Shown here: positions 31,340 to 41,960 of the stretch, piece after piece
Numbering within the stretch: the stretch's first letter is position 1
Layout of the letters: the number at the start of each line of letters is the position of its first letter
DNA from: Magicicada septendecula
Taxonomy: Eukaryota; Arthropoda; Insecta; Hemiptera; Cicadidae
Assembly (NCBI GenBank): GCA_034769895.1
Contig: JAWRYS010001507.1
Coordinates: 1-64,000, forward strand
DNA length: 64,000 nt
Direction: 5' to 3'
Made by a program: the position numbers and the translations under genes
Notes under the pieces: model-generated
Databases searched by the model: none
Told to the model about the DNA's origin: nothing
The model's input: the letters and a program-made list of their open reading frames with translations, nothing else

Positions 31340-32728
31340 TTATATTTTATTATTTATTGATAACAAAAATATGTACAGAGTAGACCCTTTACTAATTTTT
31401 ATGTACAAATGGCGCCAATCGTACACACTATAGTTTTTTAGGCCCTTAAAAGGACCGTTTGTCGGGTACGCTAAATCATTTGCGTACGCTGCCCGAGCCG
31501 CGCTGTGATGTTCGGCGGCTGCGCACGCCCATGCCAAAGGGTACCTCCGTCCTTTGGCTGGTCCGGCGTGGCTCTTGACGTACACCAGCTGCCCTACGGC
31601 CAGTGTAGGGTCCTGTGTCCTCCGTTCCGGATACCGCCGTTGCTGATACTTGGTCTGGTGTGACCTGGCCGCCTCTTCTCGTTCCTCAATTGGCCGGACG
31701 TCCTGTTCCGCGTATGGTCGGCTCCAGTCGCCGGGTCGGCGTAGGTCTCTGCCCAGCAGAAGCTCGCTCGGTGTCACTCCAGTGGCGGCGTTTGCACGAT
31801 TCCGCAGCAAGAACAGAACCGTCGGCAAACGCTTGTCCCAGTTTCCATGGTCCTTGCAATCATGGAGCTGGATCCGCAGCGCCTTCTTGATCTCGCTGTT
31901 GCGCCGCTCGGTCGGGTTCGCCCTGGGATGGTAGTTGGCTGTAGTCCACGGTCGTATGTGCAGCTTGTCGCACATCTGCTTCCACTTGTGGCCCGTGAGC
32001 GGCTTCCCGTTGTCGGTGAGCAACGCCTCTGGGTATCCCCAACGAGAGAACACTTCTTCCTCCAGGCAGCGGATAATGGTGTCGGCGTCCGCCTTGCGCA
32101 CGGCCTCTGCTTTCACCCATCTCGACATCATATCCGTGACCACTACGATGTACCGGTTGCCAGCTCGAGTCAGCGGATACGGTCCCATGACGTTCAGGGC
32201 GACAGTATTCCAACATCTCCTGGGTCGGTGAGGTCGCTGTTGGTCCTGTTCGGGATTGGCGCCGCGCTTGTGTAGGGGGCATATTCTGCAACTCCGGACG
32301 TATCTGCGGACATCAATGGTTAGGCCGGTCCAGACGAAGTCCTTGCCGATGGCCCGAAACGTTTCTTCGGCCCCCGGATGACCGGTTACAGGGGAGTCGT
32401 GGAAGTGCCTGATGACCTCCATGCGGACACTCGGCGGCACGTACAATCCTGGTTCCTGGTTGCGTCTGTCCTTCCAAACCAGGCCGTTGTCCACCCGGTA
32501 TCCTCTCGCTGTAGCCGCCGCAGGGTCGTTTCTCCACGCTTGGCACTCCTGGTCGCCTTCTTGCGCCTCCTGCACTGCCTGATGGATGCCGACAGCCGTG
32601 ATTTCTTGTAGTCGCGGTGCAGCTGTCGCAACACTGCGAAGTGGCCTCTCTTCAGGCTGCATCCGTAGTTCTTCTTGGACGCCGGCAGTATCTTCAAGAC
32701 CAGGTTCCCTCGAGAGGAAGTCCGGCAA
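31340..32728 (-). pseudogene. Ty3/gypsy integrase
   Basis: This 462-codon frame has an N-terminal HHCC zinc-binding segment (HFHDSPVTGHPG...CRICPLHK) and an RNase H-fold core. The usual first catalytic Asp, in the motif normally written D-x-x-GP, appears as Asn (ALNVMGPYP). The second (LLTDNG) and the Glu region (NPTERRNSE) are present. The last ~70 codons, after SHAGPAKGRRYP, look unlike integrase and may be read-through into 3' sequence. The Asn substitution would be expected to abolish activity if the alignment is right. Confidence 0.8.
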
Positions 32729-33490
32729 CTCGTTCTCCTTGCCCGGGCAGTGGACGACGGTGAATTTGAAGCTCTGTATCAGTAGAGCCCAGCGAGCGTA
32801 CTTCGTCTTCTGCCCAGTCGCCTGCTTCAGCCAGGTCGGTCCTCAGGGTGAAATGGCGATCCTCCAAGTATGGCCGGTATTTCTTGATGTCCCAGACGAC
32901 TGCCAAGCACTCCAGTTCGTTGGAGTGGTAGTTCTCTCCACCTCGCGGAGTTTGGCACTGGCGTACGAGATGATACGCCTCTCTCCGGCTTCGGTGCATT
33001 GATAAACTCCAAGTCCATTTTGGCTGGCGTCGGTCTGCAGAAACATCGGCAAGTCCCGATCCGGTCCTGAGAGTTTTAACGGCTGCCGGAAAGCGGCCTT
33101 AACCTCTTCGAAGGCTCGCTGCGTTGTGTAGTCCCAATGCCACTTTCTTGTCCGCAGCAGGTCCGTTAACGGTTCCGAAACCATGGCGAAGCAGGGGATG
33201 TACTCTCGCAGCCAGTTGCAAGTTCCCAGGAAGCGTTGTAGCTCTTTCTCGTTGCTAGGAGCCGGCTGGTCTTCGATCGCTCTGAGATGTTGCTGCTGCG
33301 GGAGGTTGCCGTCCGGAGTAATCTCGTGGCTCAGAAAGGCGACTTCTTCCCGGCCGAAGTGACACACTTGTTGAGCGAGCAGGTCAGCTGGTGCATCTGC
33401 AGCCTTTCCAAGACTTGATCCAGGTGTCGCAGGTGCGTTTCCCAGTCGGGGGAGTAGACAATGATGTCGTCCAGATAGACGAGGCAGCAC
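32694..33490 (-). pseudogene. Ty3/gypsy RT thumb and RNase H
   Basis: Frame 33490-32843 begins out of phase and then reads the thumb/connection (EVAFLSHEITPDG, RFLGTCNWLREYIP, EPLTDLLR). The RNase H start follows (LQTDASQNGLGVYQ, with the first catalytic Asp). Another frame shift near 32900 moves the end of RNase H (HSNELECLAVVWDIKKYRPYL) to frame 32999-32694. Confidence 0.8.
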
Positions 33491-33914
33491 TCCCGTAATA
33501 GTCCCGTGAGAACATCAGCTGTTGGAAGGTCCTGGGCGCGTTCTTCAGCCCGAAGCACATCACCCGGAACTGGTAGCGACCTCCGTCTGGCACCGAGAAT
33601 GCTGCGTACTTCTTTGCTTCTTCCTCCAGCGGGATCTGCCAGTAGCCGCTCTTCAGATCTAGGGACGAGAAGACTTTGGCCCCGCTGAGGTCCTTGATTG
33701 TTTCGTATATCAGCGGCAGTGGGGAGTCCACATCCTCGGTCTGATCGTTCAGCCTCCGGTAGTCCACGCAGAACCGGGGTGTGCTGTCCTTCTTCTTCAC
33801 AATCACCACCGGAGAGCTGTATGGCGAAGTGGCCGATTCAGTGATCCGCTGCCTCAGCATCTCTTCTACCTGTTCCCGGATGGTGCGTTTCTTCTCGTCG
33901 GAGTACCGGTACAT
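33384..33914 (-). pseudogene. Ty3/gypsy reverse transcriptase core
   Basis: Reads the fingers and palm of a Ty3/gypsy RT: SPYSSPVVIVKKKD, RFCVDYRRLND, KVFSSLDLKSGYWQI with a palm Asp, and FRVMCFGLKNAPRTFQQLM. The YLDDIIVYS catalytic motif lies just downstream in another frame (33558-33331), so a frameshift falls at about 33520. Confidence 0.85.
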
Positions 33915-34232
33915 CGGGAGCCGGAATGGTTGGCTTCCTTCAGCCGGATCTCGTGCTTGGCCGCAGATGTGGTGCGGAGCGGGCCACGGAAGAACAGACT
34001 ACGATGACGGTGTAACATTTCCAGAAGCCGTGAAGGTGTTGGTCATCTGCTGACGTTTGAAGGCTAGCTTCGTCAATGTCCTCTTCCTCGGGCTCCGAGC
34101 GGTCATTCCAGAAGACCGTCTGTCGGTTCTCGCTGCCAGTGTGAAGGCAGCCCCGTCGGTAGTCCATAACTGCTTGGTTGGTCGTGAGCCAGTGGTGGCC
34201 CAGCAAAACTTGCTCTTGCAGTCCTGGGACTT

Positions 34233-34625
34233 CTAGCAGACTGGTGGTAGTCGCGAACTTCCAATTACGTCTGCGACGACGGCGGCCGTTGAGTGACATT
34301 GCTGACCGTGTAGCGCTAGCTGGACAACTCGAGGCTCCGTCTTCCTTCCTCCGGGCAGCAGACCGGCTTGTACGAAGTCGTAGTTTGCGGCGAAGTCCAA
34401 GGCTGCAGTGAGTTTTCGGCCGGCGATCTCTATTGGAATGCGCGGTATGTCCGTACCTAGTTGGTTCACGCGCCCCGGTGGGCTATTTACCGGGGCGCTT
34501 GGTCGTTTCCCTGCCGGTTCTTCACAGGGCAGTCCCGATGGAAGTGTCTTCCCGGGCAAAAGCGGCACTTGGGCGTTAGGCTGTTCATTCTTTGTTCCTC
34601 TTTCGTGCTTGAGGCCGATCGACAC
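34233..34625 (-). pseudogene. Ty3/gypsy protease region
   Basis: Reads IPRIPIEIAGRKLTAALDFAANYDFVQ and then HHWLTTNQAVMDYRRG in the next frame (34299-33940), the layout of a Ty3/gypsy aspartic protease. The usual D-T/S-G active site appears as DFA, so the active site is lost or strongly divergent. Identification rests mainly on position between the gag knuckle and the RT. Confidence 0.6.
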
Positions 34626-34960
34626 TGTTTCGACCCCTCTACTCGATCCAGGGAGTTTTCAGCAGAGTCATCCCGACCTCGCGCACGACTATCCTGATCC
34701 AAGTTCGCCTCGATGCTTATTGCCCGTTGTAAAAGTTCCTCCAAAGTTGTAGGTGGCGGGAACCTCAGTGCGGGTCGAAGGCGTGGCTGCAGCTGTTGTG
34801 TAAGCATGGCTATGCTCGTCCTTTCATCACCACCGGGGTACAGACGGCGAAACAGCTTGATTTTTCTCAGGATGAAGATTTCCGCTTGATTCCTCCCGCT
34901 GCGTTTGTCCGTACAGCTCGGCCAGCAGCTCTGCGTCGCGTTGCGTCCCGCATAAGTTAG
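34487..34960 (-). pseudogene. Ty3/gypsy gag C-terminal fragment with zinc knuckle
   Basis: Frame 34807-34487 ends in a Cys-His box spaced C-x2-C-x3-H-x4-C (CRFCPGRHFHRDC), one residue shorter than the standard CCHC box. Upstream sequence to about 34960 continues the gag-like reading. The N-terminal gag is missing. Confidence 0.65.
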
Positions 34961-36239
34961 TTATATTAAGTTAATTATACTGTTAACAAGTTCATGTCAT
35001 ATTAGAGTGATTTATAATAGTTACTCTCTATTTATTTGGTTAGTGTACTTTGTTTATCTTTTAAGTTATTGAATTTTAACACATCATTTACATTGCTTAT
35101 TTGGTTGATACTAACAATTATCATTTACATTTATCATTCATTGGTTTCTTTTTCACTACTTTATTTGAGTGTAACATTTCTCCTTTTCCTGTTTTATATT
35201 ATTTGTTTGTGTCCTTCCATTTCTTTTTCATTTTATTTCATTTATAATTTGGTTTTCACCTTCTCGTTTGGTTTCATTTTATTTGGTCAATCACTGGTGG
35301 TGTGGCTGGTTCTAGCTATTCACTTATTTTATTTGTCTTATATATCCTTTCACTGGTATTGGCTGGTTCTACTTATTCACTTATTTTGTTTGTTTTGATA
35401 TATGCTATCACTGGTATTGGGGCTGGTTCTACTTATTCACTTACCATATCTATTGGGTTATTTTGGTTAAATCGCATTGTACTATTGTTTTCAATGTTTG
35501 CTTCGTTGCTTGTTACATTTCTCTTATCAGAGGTTACTTTTACTATTACTTTTATTTGTTTGATCGCATAATTATGTTAATTACCCATTCCTTCATCTCT
35601 GACTCGCCCCTTTTTATTCATAGTGTTAATCGTTTAGTGCATTATTCTTGTCATGTTGCTTCATTAATGCATGTTGAAGATATGTACCCTTACAATATTG
35701 TTTATGAAATTAAATTACTTTAATTCCATAATGAGTAATGTTAATTTTGATTTATAGGATAAAATATGTTAACTAAGGCCTACAAGCTTTTAGACTGACA
35801 TTTTGTTCATAATTGTAATTTGGACTAATTGTTTTGCTCATATGATTTTCTGATTTTTATAAATCTACATTAGTTACTTCATAAGGTACTTAACCCCTTC
35901 GTATCCATGATGTATACCACGTATGTCATGCATTTTGTGTAGCCCTTTACCAGACGTACAGTGTGTGCATCATATAACTGGATTAGTCCTATTGCTTTTG
36001 TATTTATCTGGTACGTATCTCCTGTCAACAAATGTGATGTGATAAGATTCGACTTTTTGTCTTGTTTCATTGGTGGAAGCAGTCACCTTGGGGAGATGTG
36101 TATTCACAGTGTGTGCATTCGGCCTTTCAGCCATTCTGTAATACTGCCCTTACTTAGGGGATTGCTTGTCACACTATGAGAGTTTTCTTATGTTGCATGT
36201 TTCTAGTGACATTCAAAATTTGTTTGTAATATAGATTTT
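34961..36239. other. AT-rich region, no gene recognised
   Basis: Thymine-rich on the plus strand. The short frames (e.g. 35036-35398) are hydrophobic because of T-rich codons and show no family motif. A small imperfect tandem repeat lies inside at 35291-35445. Confidence 0.5.
35291..35445. repeat. Three imperfect ~55-60 bp tandem repeats
   Basis: The block CACTGGTATTGGCTGGTTCT followed by TATTCACTTATTTT occurs three times with drift, near 35291, 35349 and 35408. No coding or element context is evident. Confidence 0.6.
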
Positions 36240-36640
36240 ATTTTTTACTTATTGGAGTATGAAAGCAGCCAGAGTGATGATGATGGAAGCTATGTGCTGG
36301 AAGAGGACAAAATGGAATCCGGTGACAGTGATTTTTCAGGTGCTTGAGAAGACAATATGGGTGCAAAAACGGTAGACGACTGGGACTTTTGTTACTGATC
36401 CATTTTCTGATCAACATGAAACATTTCTGAAGAAATTGGTAAACAGTTTGATATTCATCCTACCCTTTTGCTTTCTGATGCTAAAGCTACGGTTGACTGT
36501 TTTGAGATCTTCTTTGAAGAAGTTGTCCCTTACTTGTGCCAGTGGACTAATGGTAGATCCATTAAGTATTTTGAGGACATGAGTTATAAGTATATACAAG
36601 TGTATAACTTAACAAGAATTGTTCAGTACTTAGCCCTTTT
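36240..36640 (+). pseudogene. Possible piggyBac-like transposase remnant
   Basis: An interrupted plus-strand reading gives an acidic N-terminal stretch (SSQSDDDGSYVLEED) and then FDIHPTLLLSDAKATVDCFE with a following IFFEEVVPYL. This resembles the N-terminal part of piggyBac transposases. Stops interrupt it and no catalytic Asp can be placed. The family assignment is weak. Confidence 0.3.
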
Positions 36641-36875
36641 GTGAGAAGTCTGTCAGACAGTTGTTGATCATGGAGAAAGGTTTGCTGCTGATGATTGTCT
36701 CATATTATATATAAGAGTTGACTACATTTATGACAATATGTATATTGTGGAAGTTCAAACACTCCAGATTTGGTTTATAGTTGTTTTGTTTGTGTCAGAG
36801 TGATAACAAGTTCAAGGAATCTTTCCCTGCATGGCGACATCTGGAAATTTTCATTATACGTTGGCAAAGGATATA

Positions 36876-37795
36876 CAGTAGACTCTGTTAACCGCCTCCT
36901 CTTTAACCATCCATTGGCTTAACCGCCCACCTTCCGAGATATCCGCTGCTACCGATGCTCAGCTCATGCAAGTCACAACATGTCAGTCCATCTTTTGTTT
37001 GTTTAGTTCAAATCAGTAGCTACGTGGCTTTAGTGCCATCAGAAGTATTCGTATGTAGTGTGCAGTTTTGTAATACAGTTCAATATTATTTGCGAGTTTT
37101 ATTTATTAGTGTGTTTAAAACTCTACTGAAATGAGTGCGGTAAAGCAAAATCTTATTGAGGTGACCATGGAACAAAAGCTAAATGCGACAGAGAGGCTTG
37201 ATAAAGATGAATCAGTGAAACTCATAACTGACGAGCTTTGTGTTAGCATAATGATGGGTAAGGACTGGCATCAAAATAAAAATCAATTCGAGATTATTGC
37301 ACTCAAATTGAATCAGAAAAGTCCATTCAACACACTGAACATTAAAAAACCAACAAATGAACTGGTTGACAATGCATTGTGGCTATGGTTCCTTCAAGAA
37401 CGGCGCAAGAGCAATTCCATTTCAATTTTAATGGAAAAGGGTGCCATTCTGCACTTGAAGCTCTAAAACGGAGGTGACTTTGCTGCCAGTGATGGCTGGT
37501 TGATACAGTGGAAAAAAATGACATGGAGTTCATTTCTTAAATGTCTGCGGACAGAAGCTATAAGCTGATCCGGCTATAGCCGATGAGTTCAAAAACAAAC
37601 TCAAAGAACTTATCAAAAAAGAAGGTTTACATCCTGAACAAGTCTACAACATAGATGAAACTGGACTAAATTTTAAATGTTTGCCTGAAAAAACTTTTCT
37701 ACCCGGTAACAAAAAGTCAACTCCAGATTTTAAAGTCAAACAAGGAGAGGACCACTGTTGTCATCTTCACAGATTAAACTAAGGATGGTTTGTTC
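36876..37795 (+). pseudogene. Tigger/jerky-like (pogo superfamily) transposase remnant
   Basis: A terminal sequence CAGTAGACTCTGTTAACCGCC typical of Tigger elements starts at 36876 after a TA. The ORF 37131-37466 reads a CENP-B-type DNA-binding N terminus (TNELVDNALWLWFLQERRKSN). After a frame change, FAASDGWLIQWKK and the first catalytic motif YNIDETGLNFK follow (~37490-37680). The catalytic core ends near 37795 and no right terminus is found. Confidence 0.75.
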
Positions 37796-38252
37796 CGGTC
37801 TCAAATAGGCAAAGATTAGAGCTGGTCACTCATGCGCTTCCTCCAACGTCCCACACCCCTCAGTCCCCTCGGCTTATAGTTCCAGAGTTGTTTGGGGATG
37901 CAACAGTCATAATATCGACAAAATAATTGTCAAGCAATCAAACAGTGAACGTTTCAAAATACTTCATCAGTTTTCTTAGTTGAATTTCTAATCATAATGC
38001 CAAAATGATAAATAATTTAGTGTTCAACTTCATGACTGTTTCCATGGATACCTAATACTTCTCACAAATATATGTAAATGATAACACTTAGTGTTCAACT
38101 GGATGATTGTTTCCATGGATATCTAATTACTTTCACAAATATACACATATGATAACATTATGTGAAGCTTTTAGCAAGCATAGCTCACAGACTTCTTGAA
38201 GTCCGTCCAAAATTTGCAACAGGAGTTGTGAGGTGTTAATTCTGTCAAATTA
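37796..38252. other. Intergenic, contains a 72-bp tandem duplication
   Basis: No gene is seen. Two direct copies of a ~72-bp block lie at 38017-38087 and 38088-38160; both contain TTAGTGTTCAACT and TTTCCATGGATA. Confidence 0.6.
38017..38160. repeat. Two-copy tandem repeat, ~72 bp
   Basis: The copies begin at 38017 and 38088 and share most positions, ending in ATGATAACA. Of unknown significance. Confidence 0.75.
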
Positions 38253-38640
38253 CGAGGGCAATTTGACAATTTCGTGGCCTACCATATAAACAGATGTATG
38301 GCGTTTCTGTTTTTTACCACATTGTGGCACCACGTTTACCCCATGAACAGCTATGAAGTGTCAGGTTAAGTCATTGTTGTGGAGAAACAGCTGTATAAAT
38401 AAGGTTATCTCACAGCAATGTTGAAAATGGAAAAAACTGAACATCAAATTTTTTGTTAAGAAAGGTTTAACGCCAACAGAAATTTTTAATGAGATGAAGA
38501 ATGTGTTGGGCGATGGTGGACCTTCATTTACTACAGTGAAAAAGGGCTACTGAATTTAAACCTGGTTGTGCAAGTGTGGAAGTTGACCTACATACTGGGT
38601 GCCCGAAAAGTGCCAGTACACCAGAAATCAATCAATAAAG

Positions 38641-38876
38641 TTTAAAATGCATGTTGGTTCTTGGTGTCCAAGTCACGTAGGAATATAGGTTATAGATAAA
38701 TAAATCACCTTGTATCCGTCGTGTGACTTCGTTACGTCGATTAAAATGACGCGTTTCGGAACATCTGCTCCATCATCAGATTAAATCACTCTATTGAGGT
38801 CATTAACAGTTAACGTAACGAAGTCACACGACGGATGCAAGGTGATTTATTTATCTATAATCTATAATCAATAAAG
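38641..38876 (-). mobile_element. Small inverted-repeat insertion with hammerhead-like motif (Penelope-type)
   Basis: A 225-bp insertion splits the mariner transposase and is flanked by an 11-bp direct repeat (AATCAATAAAG at 38630-38640 and 38866-38876). Inside, 47-bp arms at 38691-38737 and 38813-38859 are inverted repeats with one mismatch. It has no coding capacity. The centre carries a hammerhead-like motif on the minus strand. The same architecture is seen at the ends of Penelope-like elements, so this is probably a short non-autonomous derivative. Confidence 0.65.
38739..38787 (-). ncRNA. Candidate hammerhead ribozyme in the small insertion
   Basis: Minus-strand order: stem I strand GAUUUAAU (38787-38780), core CUGAUGA (38779-38773), an extra U, stem II GGAGC/GUUCC with loop AGAU (38771-38758), GAA (38757-38755), palindromic stem III ACGCGU (38754-38749), cleavage residue C (38748; GUC triplet) and stem I strand AUUUUAAUC (38747-38739). 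Stem I pairs as 3 bp, a small internal loop, then 4 bp. The palindromic stem III would suit a dimeric ribozyme, as described for Penelope-like elements. The extra base before stem II is non-standard. No fold was computed. Confidence 0.6.
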
Positions 38877-39730
38877 TGCACAATATTGTTTTGGTAGATC
38901 GGCGTTTGAAGATGTCTGAAATTGTTAAGCCTGTAGGCATCCCAGATGAAAGGGTAGATCATCTTCTAACTGACGAATTAGGTATGCAAAAGCTGTCTGC
39001 AAGATGGGTGCCACGTTTGCTGACAAGTGACCAAAAACGCATGTGAATGCAGGCTTCTCAGGAATGTTTGGACCATTTTAAGAAAAATCTGAAAGATTTT
39101 ATTCGTACATTTGTAACACCTGATGAAACTTGGGTCCATTACTTCACTCTAGAAACAAAACAACAGTCGAAACAATGGATGCATAATGAATCGCCGCCTC
39201 CAAAAACGGTAAAGTCAATTTTGTTGGCTGGAAAGTATATGAATCCATTTTTCTGGGATGCTAAGGGGATTGTTACTAGATTTCCTTGAAAAGGGTCAAA
39301 CGATAAATGGAGAGTATTACACTAACCTTTTAGGCCAATTAAATGTAAAAATTTGAGAAAAAAGACCAGGGTTATCAAAGAAGATCATTTTCCATCAGGT
39401 TAATGTACGCCCTCACATATGCATTGTGTCTATGGCAAAAATCGCCGAGTTGAAGTATGATCTGTTGCACCATCTGCCTTATTTGCCTGATTTAGTGCCA
39501 TCTGACTTTCATCTATTCCCAAACCTCAAAACGTTTTCAGGGGGAAGTTGAAACGGTTATTTTGAGGATCCAGAAGAATAGTACTTCCTCAAAGGGGTAA
39601 GTGATGGGGTAATGACTTGACACTTCACTGCTGTTTGTGGGGCAAATGTGGCACCACGATGCGGTAAAAAACAGAAATGCCATACATTCATTTCTATGGT
39701 AGGCTATGAACTTTTCAAATCACCCTCATA

Positions 39731-40289
39731 TTAAAGGTACTGAGTTGGGTATTTTGAATAAAATTCTCTACATTAGATTCTCTACATAGACTTTTACAAT
39801 TTTATTAAAATTTTAAGTTACAGTTTTGGCCCGTGGTACCCTAAAGTAAAAAAAAAGTTTATATTAAACACAATATTCACAGGAATAAAGAATTGAAATG
39901 GGCATGTGGTCCTCAGATGACCGATACAAAAAAAAAATTCAGATTTGGGTTAAAATTCCCTTTAGTCTGACACCCGGCTGAATTTTTATAATATTTTCAA
40001 ATTTTGATTCCTTTTTTCGGCCTTTGTGTCCTAACATTTTGAAATAACAGTGGACTATATTTAGCTTTAAGTTAAAATGCTCTGTAGTTTAATATCCTAC
40101 ACAGTTTTTGCAGTTTTATAAAAAATTTCACCCACTTTATGAGTCCTATAAACCAAAATTTTGAATTTTTTAAAATTAAAAATTATATTCAGATTTTGGT
40201 TAAAATTACTTTTAACTCGATAACCCATATATCAGAGATAGTGAACTACAACAAGCGTGATGAATGGAAAGACACCAGAATAGTGTGTA
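39731..40289. other. AT-rich, no gene recognised
   Basis: Several A/T runs and short internally similar stretches (AAATTCAGATTTGGGTTAAA near 39937 and again near 40189) suggest an old repeat. No ORF of note. Confidence 0.5.
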
Positions 40290-41960
40290 CGCCCTGGAAC
40301 AAGTGTACAATTTAAGGCTATCAAGTCTGGGTCTGCTTGGGCAAACCACTAAAAGATCACGATGGCACAGATAATAAAGAAGAGGAAGAACAAGGAACAG
40401 AGGCCCATGTAGTCAACGCCATACTATGAAGTAAGAAAGACTGAAGTGTTATAGATGTGGGAAACCTGGACATCTACAATGAGGTTGTTGGTCTAGAGTT
40501 AATCAACCAGGAATCGAGCAGTAGTCGGTAAAATGGGGCTTGTGGTGACTAACTGGAGAAATGAACCCCTAGATAATATGCAGTCTCTAAACACCAGGAG
40601 CTTGGTAATTAATGCAAGCCTCAATTGCAGTTGACATGGGTGTCACAGTTTCCATTGTGTGCCCTGATCTGGTGAAAATCTCAAGGTAGTACAGTAGTGC
40701 ATCCGAACCTCTCGGAATGAACGCCCGTTCGGATAATCGATATTTCGGATAATAGATCATAAATTGAAAACATTATTTCTCTTTATGAGAAACAAAGGTT
40801 TCTATTAGAAAATCATTTCTAACATACTGTTATATAATTACAGCAACCTAAGGCTAAAATCATTGAATTAAAACTGAGTGTAATTAATAAAAACCAAAAG
40901 TTAGTTTAAACAAAATTAGAGTTTAATGACAAACACTGTACTATAAAATTAATTAAAAATTAAAAAACAGAATAAAACATACAGTACCATGGATTTACAA
41001 TTTTTTGAAGAATTGTTCTATCACTATCTGCTTCAAACCGAAACCCTTTTTTTTCTCGCTGCAAAAGACTGAAGTCGTTTAAGATTCATAAACATTTATT
41101 TATAGCTATAGCATTTATTTATTAATGTACAGTACTGTAATAATTTGTAGTATACAATTTTTTGTGTTCAATAAATATCCAAAACGCCTACAGATGTCCA
41201 ATACATTACTGTTCAATAAAGTACATACTGTAATTGTACTTTTTATTGAGTTTGGATAATAAATTGTTTGGTTAATGGATGTTTGGACAATCGATGCGCT
41301 ACTGTACATCGAAGGTTACTGATGCTCTTGCAGGTTGTGAACAGTTACTGAAAGGGCTGTCAAATTGTTTGGCGAAGTGGAGGTACACCTATGCCTTGGT
41401 CATCTTGAGTTTGATCACCAAGAACTTGTTGCTGACATTTGGATGAAGCAATTCTTGATGTGGACATTATGAATGCATATGGTTTGTAATTGTCTTCAAA
41501 AACAAGGTCTTGAGAATTGGGGAAGAAGTAGTAACACTTTCCACAACAAGTACTTCAGATGGATGTGATAAATCAAGTGGTATTAAATATCCCGCCAAAC
41601 TGTGGAAAAAATCATCATGCCTAGAACCAAGGTAGATACTAGAGGGAACCAGTGCTCTATATTGGAACCCTGTGTAGTCAGCACACTGAGCATACTAATT
41701 GCCAGAAGTTTAGTAGAACAAGACACAACTGGAAGTATAACTATTAGAGTGGCAAATACTGTGAACTAGGCTGTCACTCTACCAAGCAACACACGCCTGG
41801 GTAAAATTTCTGCTGTACCTTGGGTAGCCAGAATGTAACGAAGACCCAGTGCTTCAGCACTTCAAAATTACCAGAGTAATTTGAGGAACTGTTGAACAGA
41901 TTTTCTGATGATCTCTCACATAGTGTGGAGAAAGAACTCAAGACAGTTTTTACATGAACT
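40290..41960 (+). pseudogene. Ty3/gypsy gag-protease remnant, split by a MITE
   Basis: Plus-strand pieces read a zinc knuckle (KCYRCGKPGH, ~40443-40475) and then a protease start (VDMGVTVSIVCPDLV, ~40625-40680), where the usual D-T/S-G-A is D-M-G-V. Beyond the MITE at 40692-41304 come AKLFGEVEVHL-like and NAYGFVIVFKNKVLRIGEEVV sequences (~41350-41540), the second half of a Ty3/gypsy protease. The linker toward RT continues to ~41960 (EELLNRFSDDLSHSVEKEL). Many stops are present. It is a different, older element from the one at 31340-34960. Confidence 0.65.
40692..41304. mobile_element. Tigger-type MITE inserted in the gypsy remnant
   Basis: The ends CAGTAGTGCATCCGAAC (left) and ...ATCGATGCGCTACTG (right) are inverted repeats flanked by TA (40690-40691, 41305-41306). 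It is 613 bp with no transposase. Both ends are typical of Tigger/pogo derivatives. Confidence 0.75.

Larger units (their letters stand above)
31340..34960 (-). mobile_element. Decayed Ty3/gypsy-type LTR retrotransposon, internal region only
   Basis: The minus strand encodes, in order, a gag zinc knuckle (~34807-34487), protease (34625-34233), reverse transcriptase (33914-33384), RT connection/RNase H (33490-32694) and integrase (32728-31340). The order PR-RT-RH-IN is that of Ty3/gypsy. Four or more frame changes and edge truncation make it non-functional. I could not identify an LTR, primer-binding site or polypurine tract. The 5' side fades into AT-rich sequence near 34960, and the 3' side stops 30 bp before the jockey array. 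No envelope-like ORF is seen. Confidence 0.85.
38417..39550 (+). pseudogene. Mariner transposase, broken
   Basis: Pieces in several frames read the N-terminal helix-turn-helix region (GLTPTEIFNEMKNVLGDGGP). They are followed by RLKMSEIVKPVGI, WVPRLLTSDQK, the first catalytic Asp in FVTPDETWVHYF, WDAKGIVTRF, and the third-motif region LPDLVPSDFHLFPNLK. The middle motif appears as HQVNVRPH where mariners have an Asp after HQ, so the catalytic Asp is lost. At least three stops or frameshifts are present, besides the insertion. Confidence 0.85.
38253..39728 (+). mobile_element. Mariner element with long inverted ends, carrying an insertion
   Basis: The left end (CGAGGGCAATTTGACAA...) and the right end (...CACCCTCA) are imperfect inverted repeats over ~65 bp. 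Both are flanked by TA (38251-38252 and 39729-39730), the mariner target duplication. Without the insertion at 38641-38876 the element is ~1.24 kb, a normal mariner size. Confidence 0.85.

Noticed and set aside
31615..32275. Plus-strand frames across the integrase
   Set aside because: Antisense to a clear Ty3/gypsy integrase and without motifs.
35036..35571. Hydrophobic frames resembling a membrane protein
   Set aside because: Phe/Leu/Ile/Ser content follows from T-rich DNA; frames overlap and no start context, conserved motif or family match is apparent.
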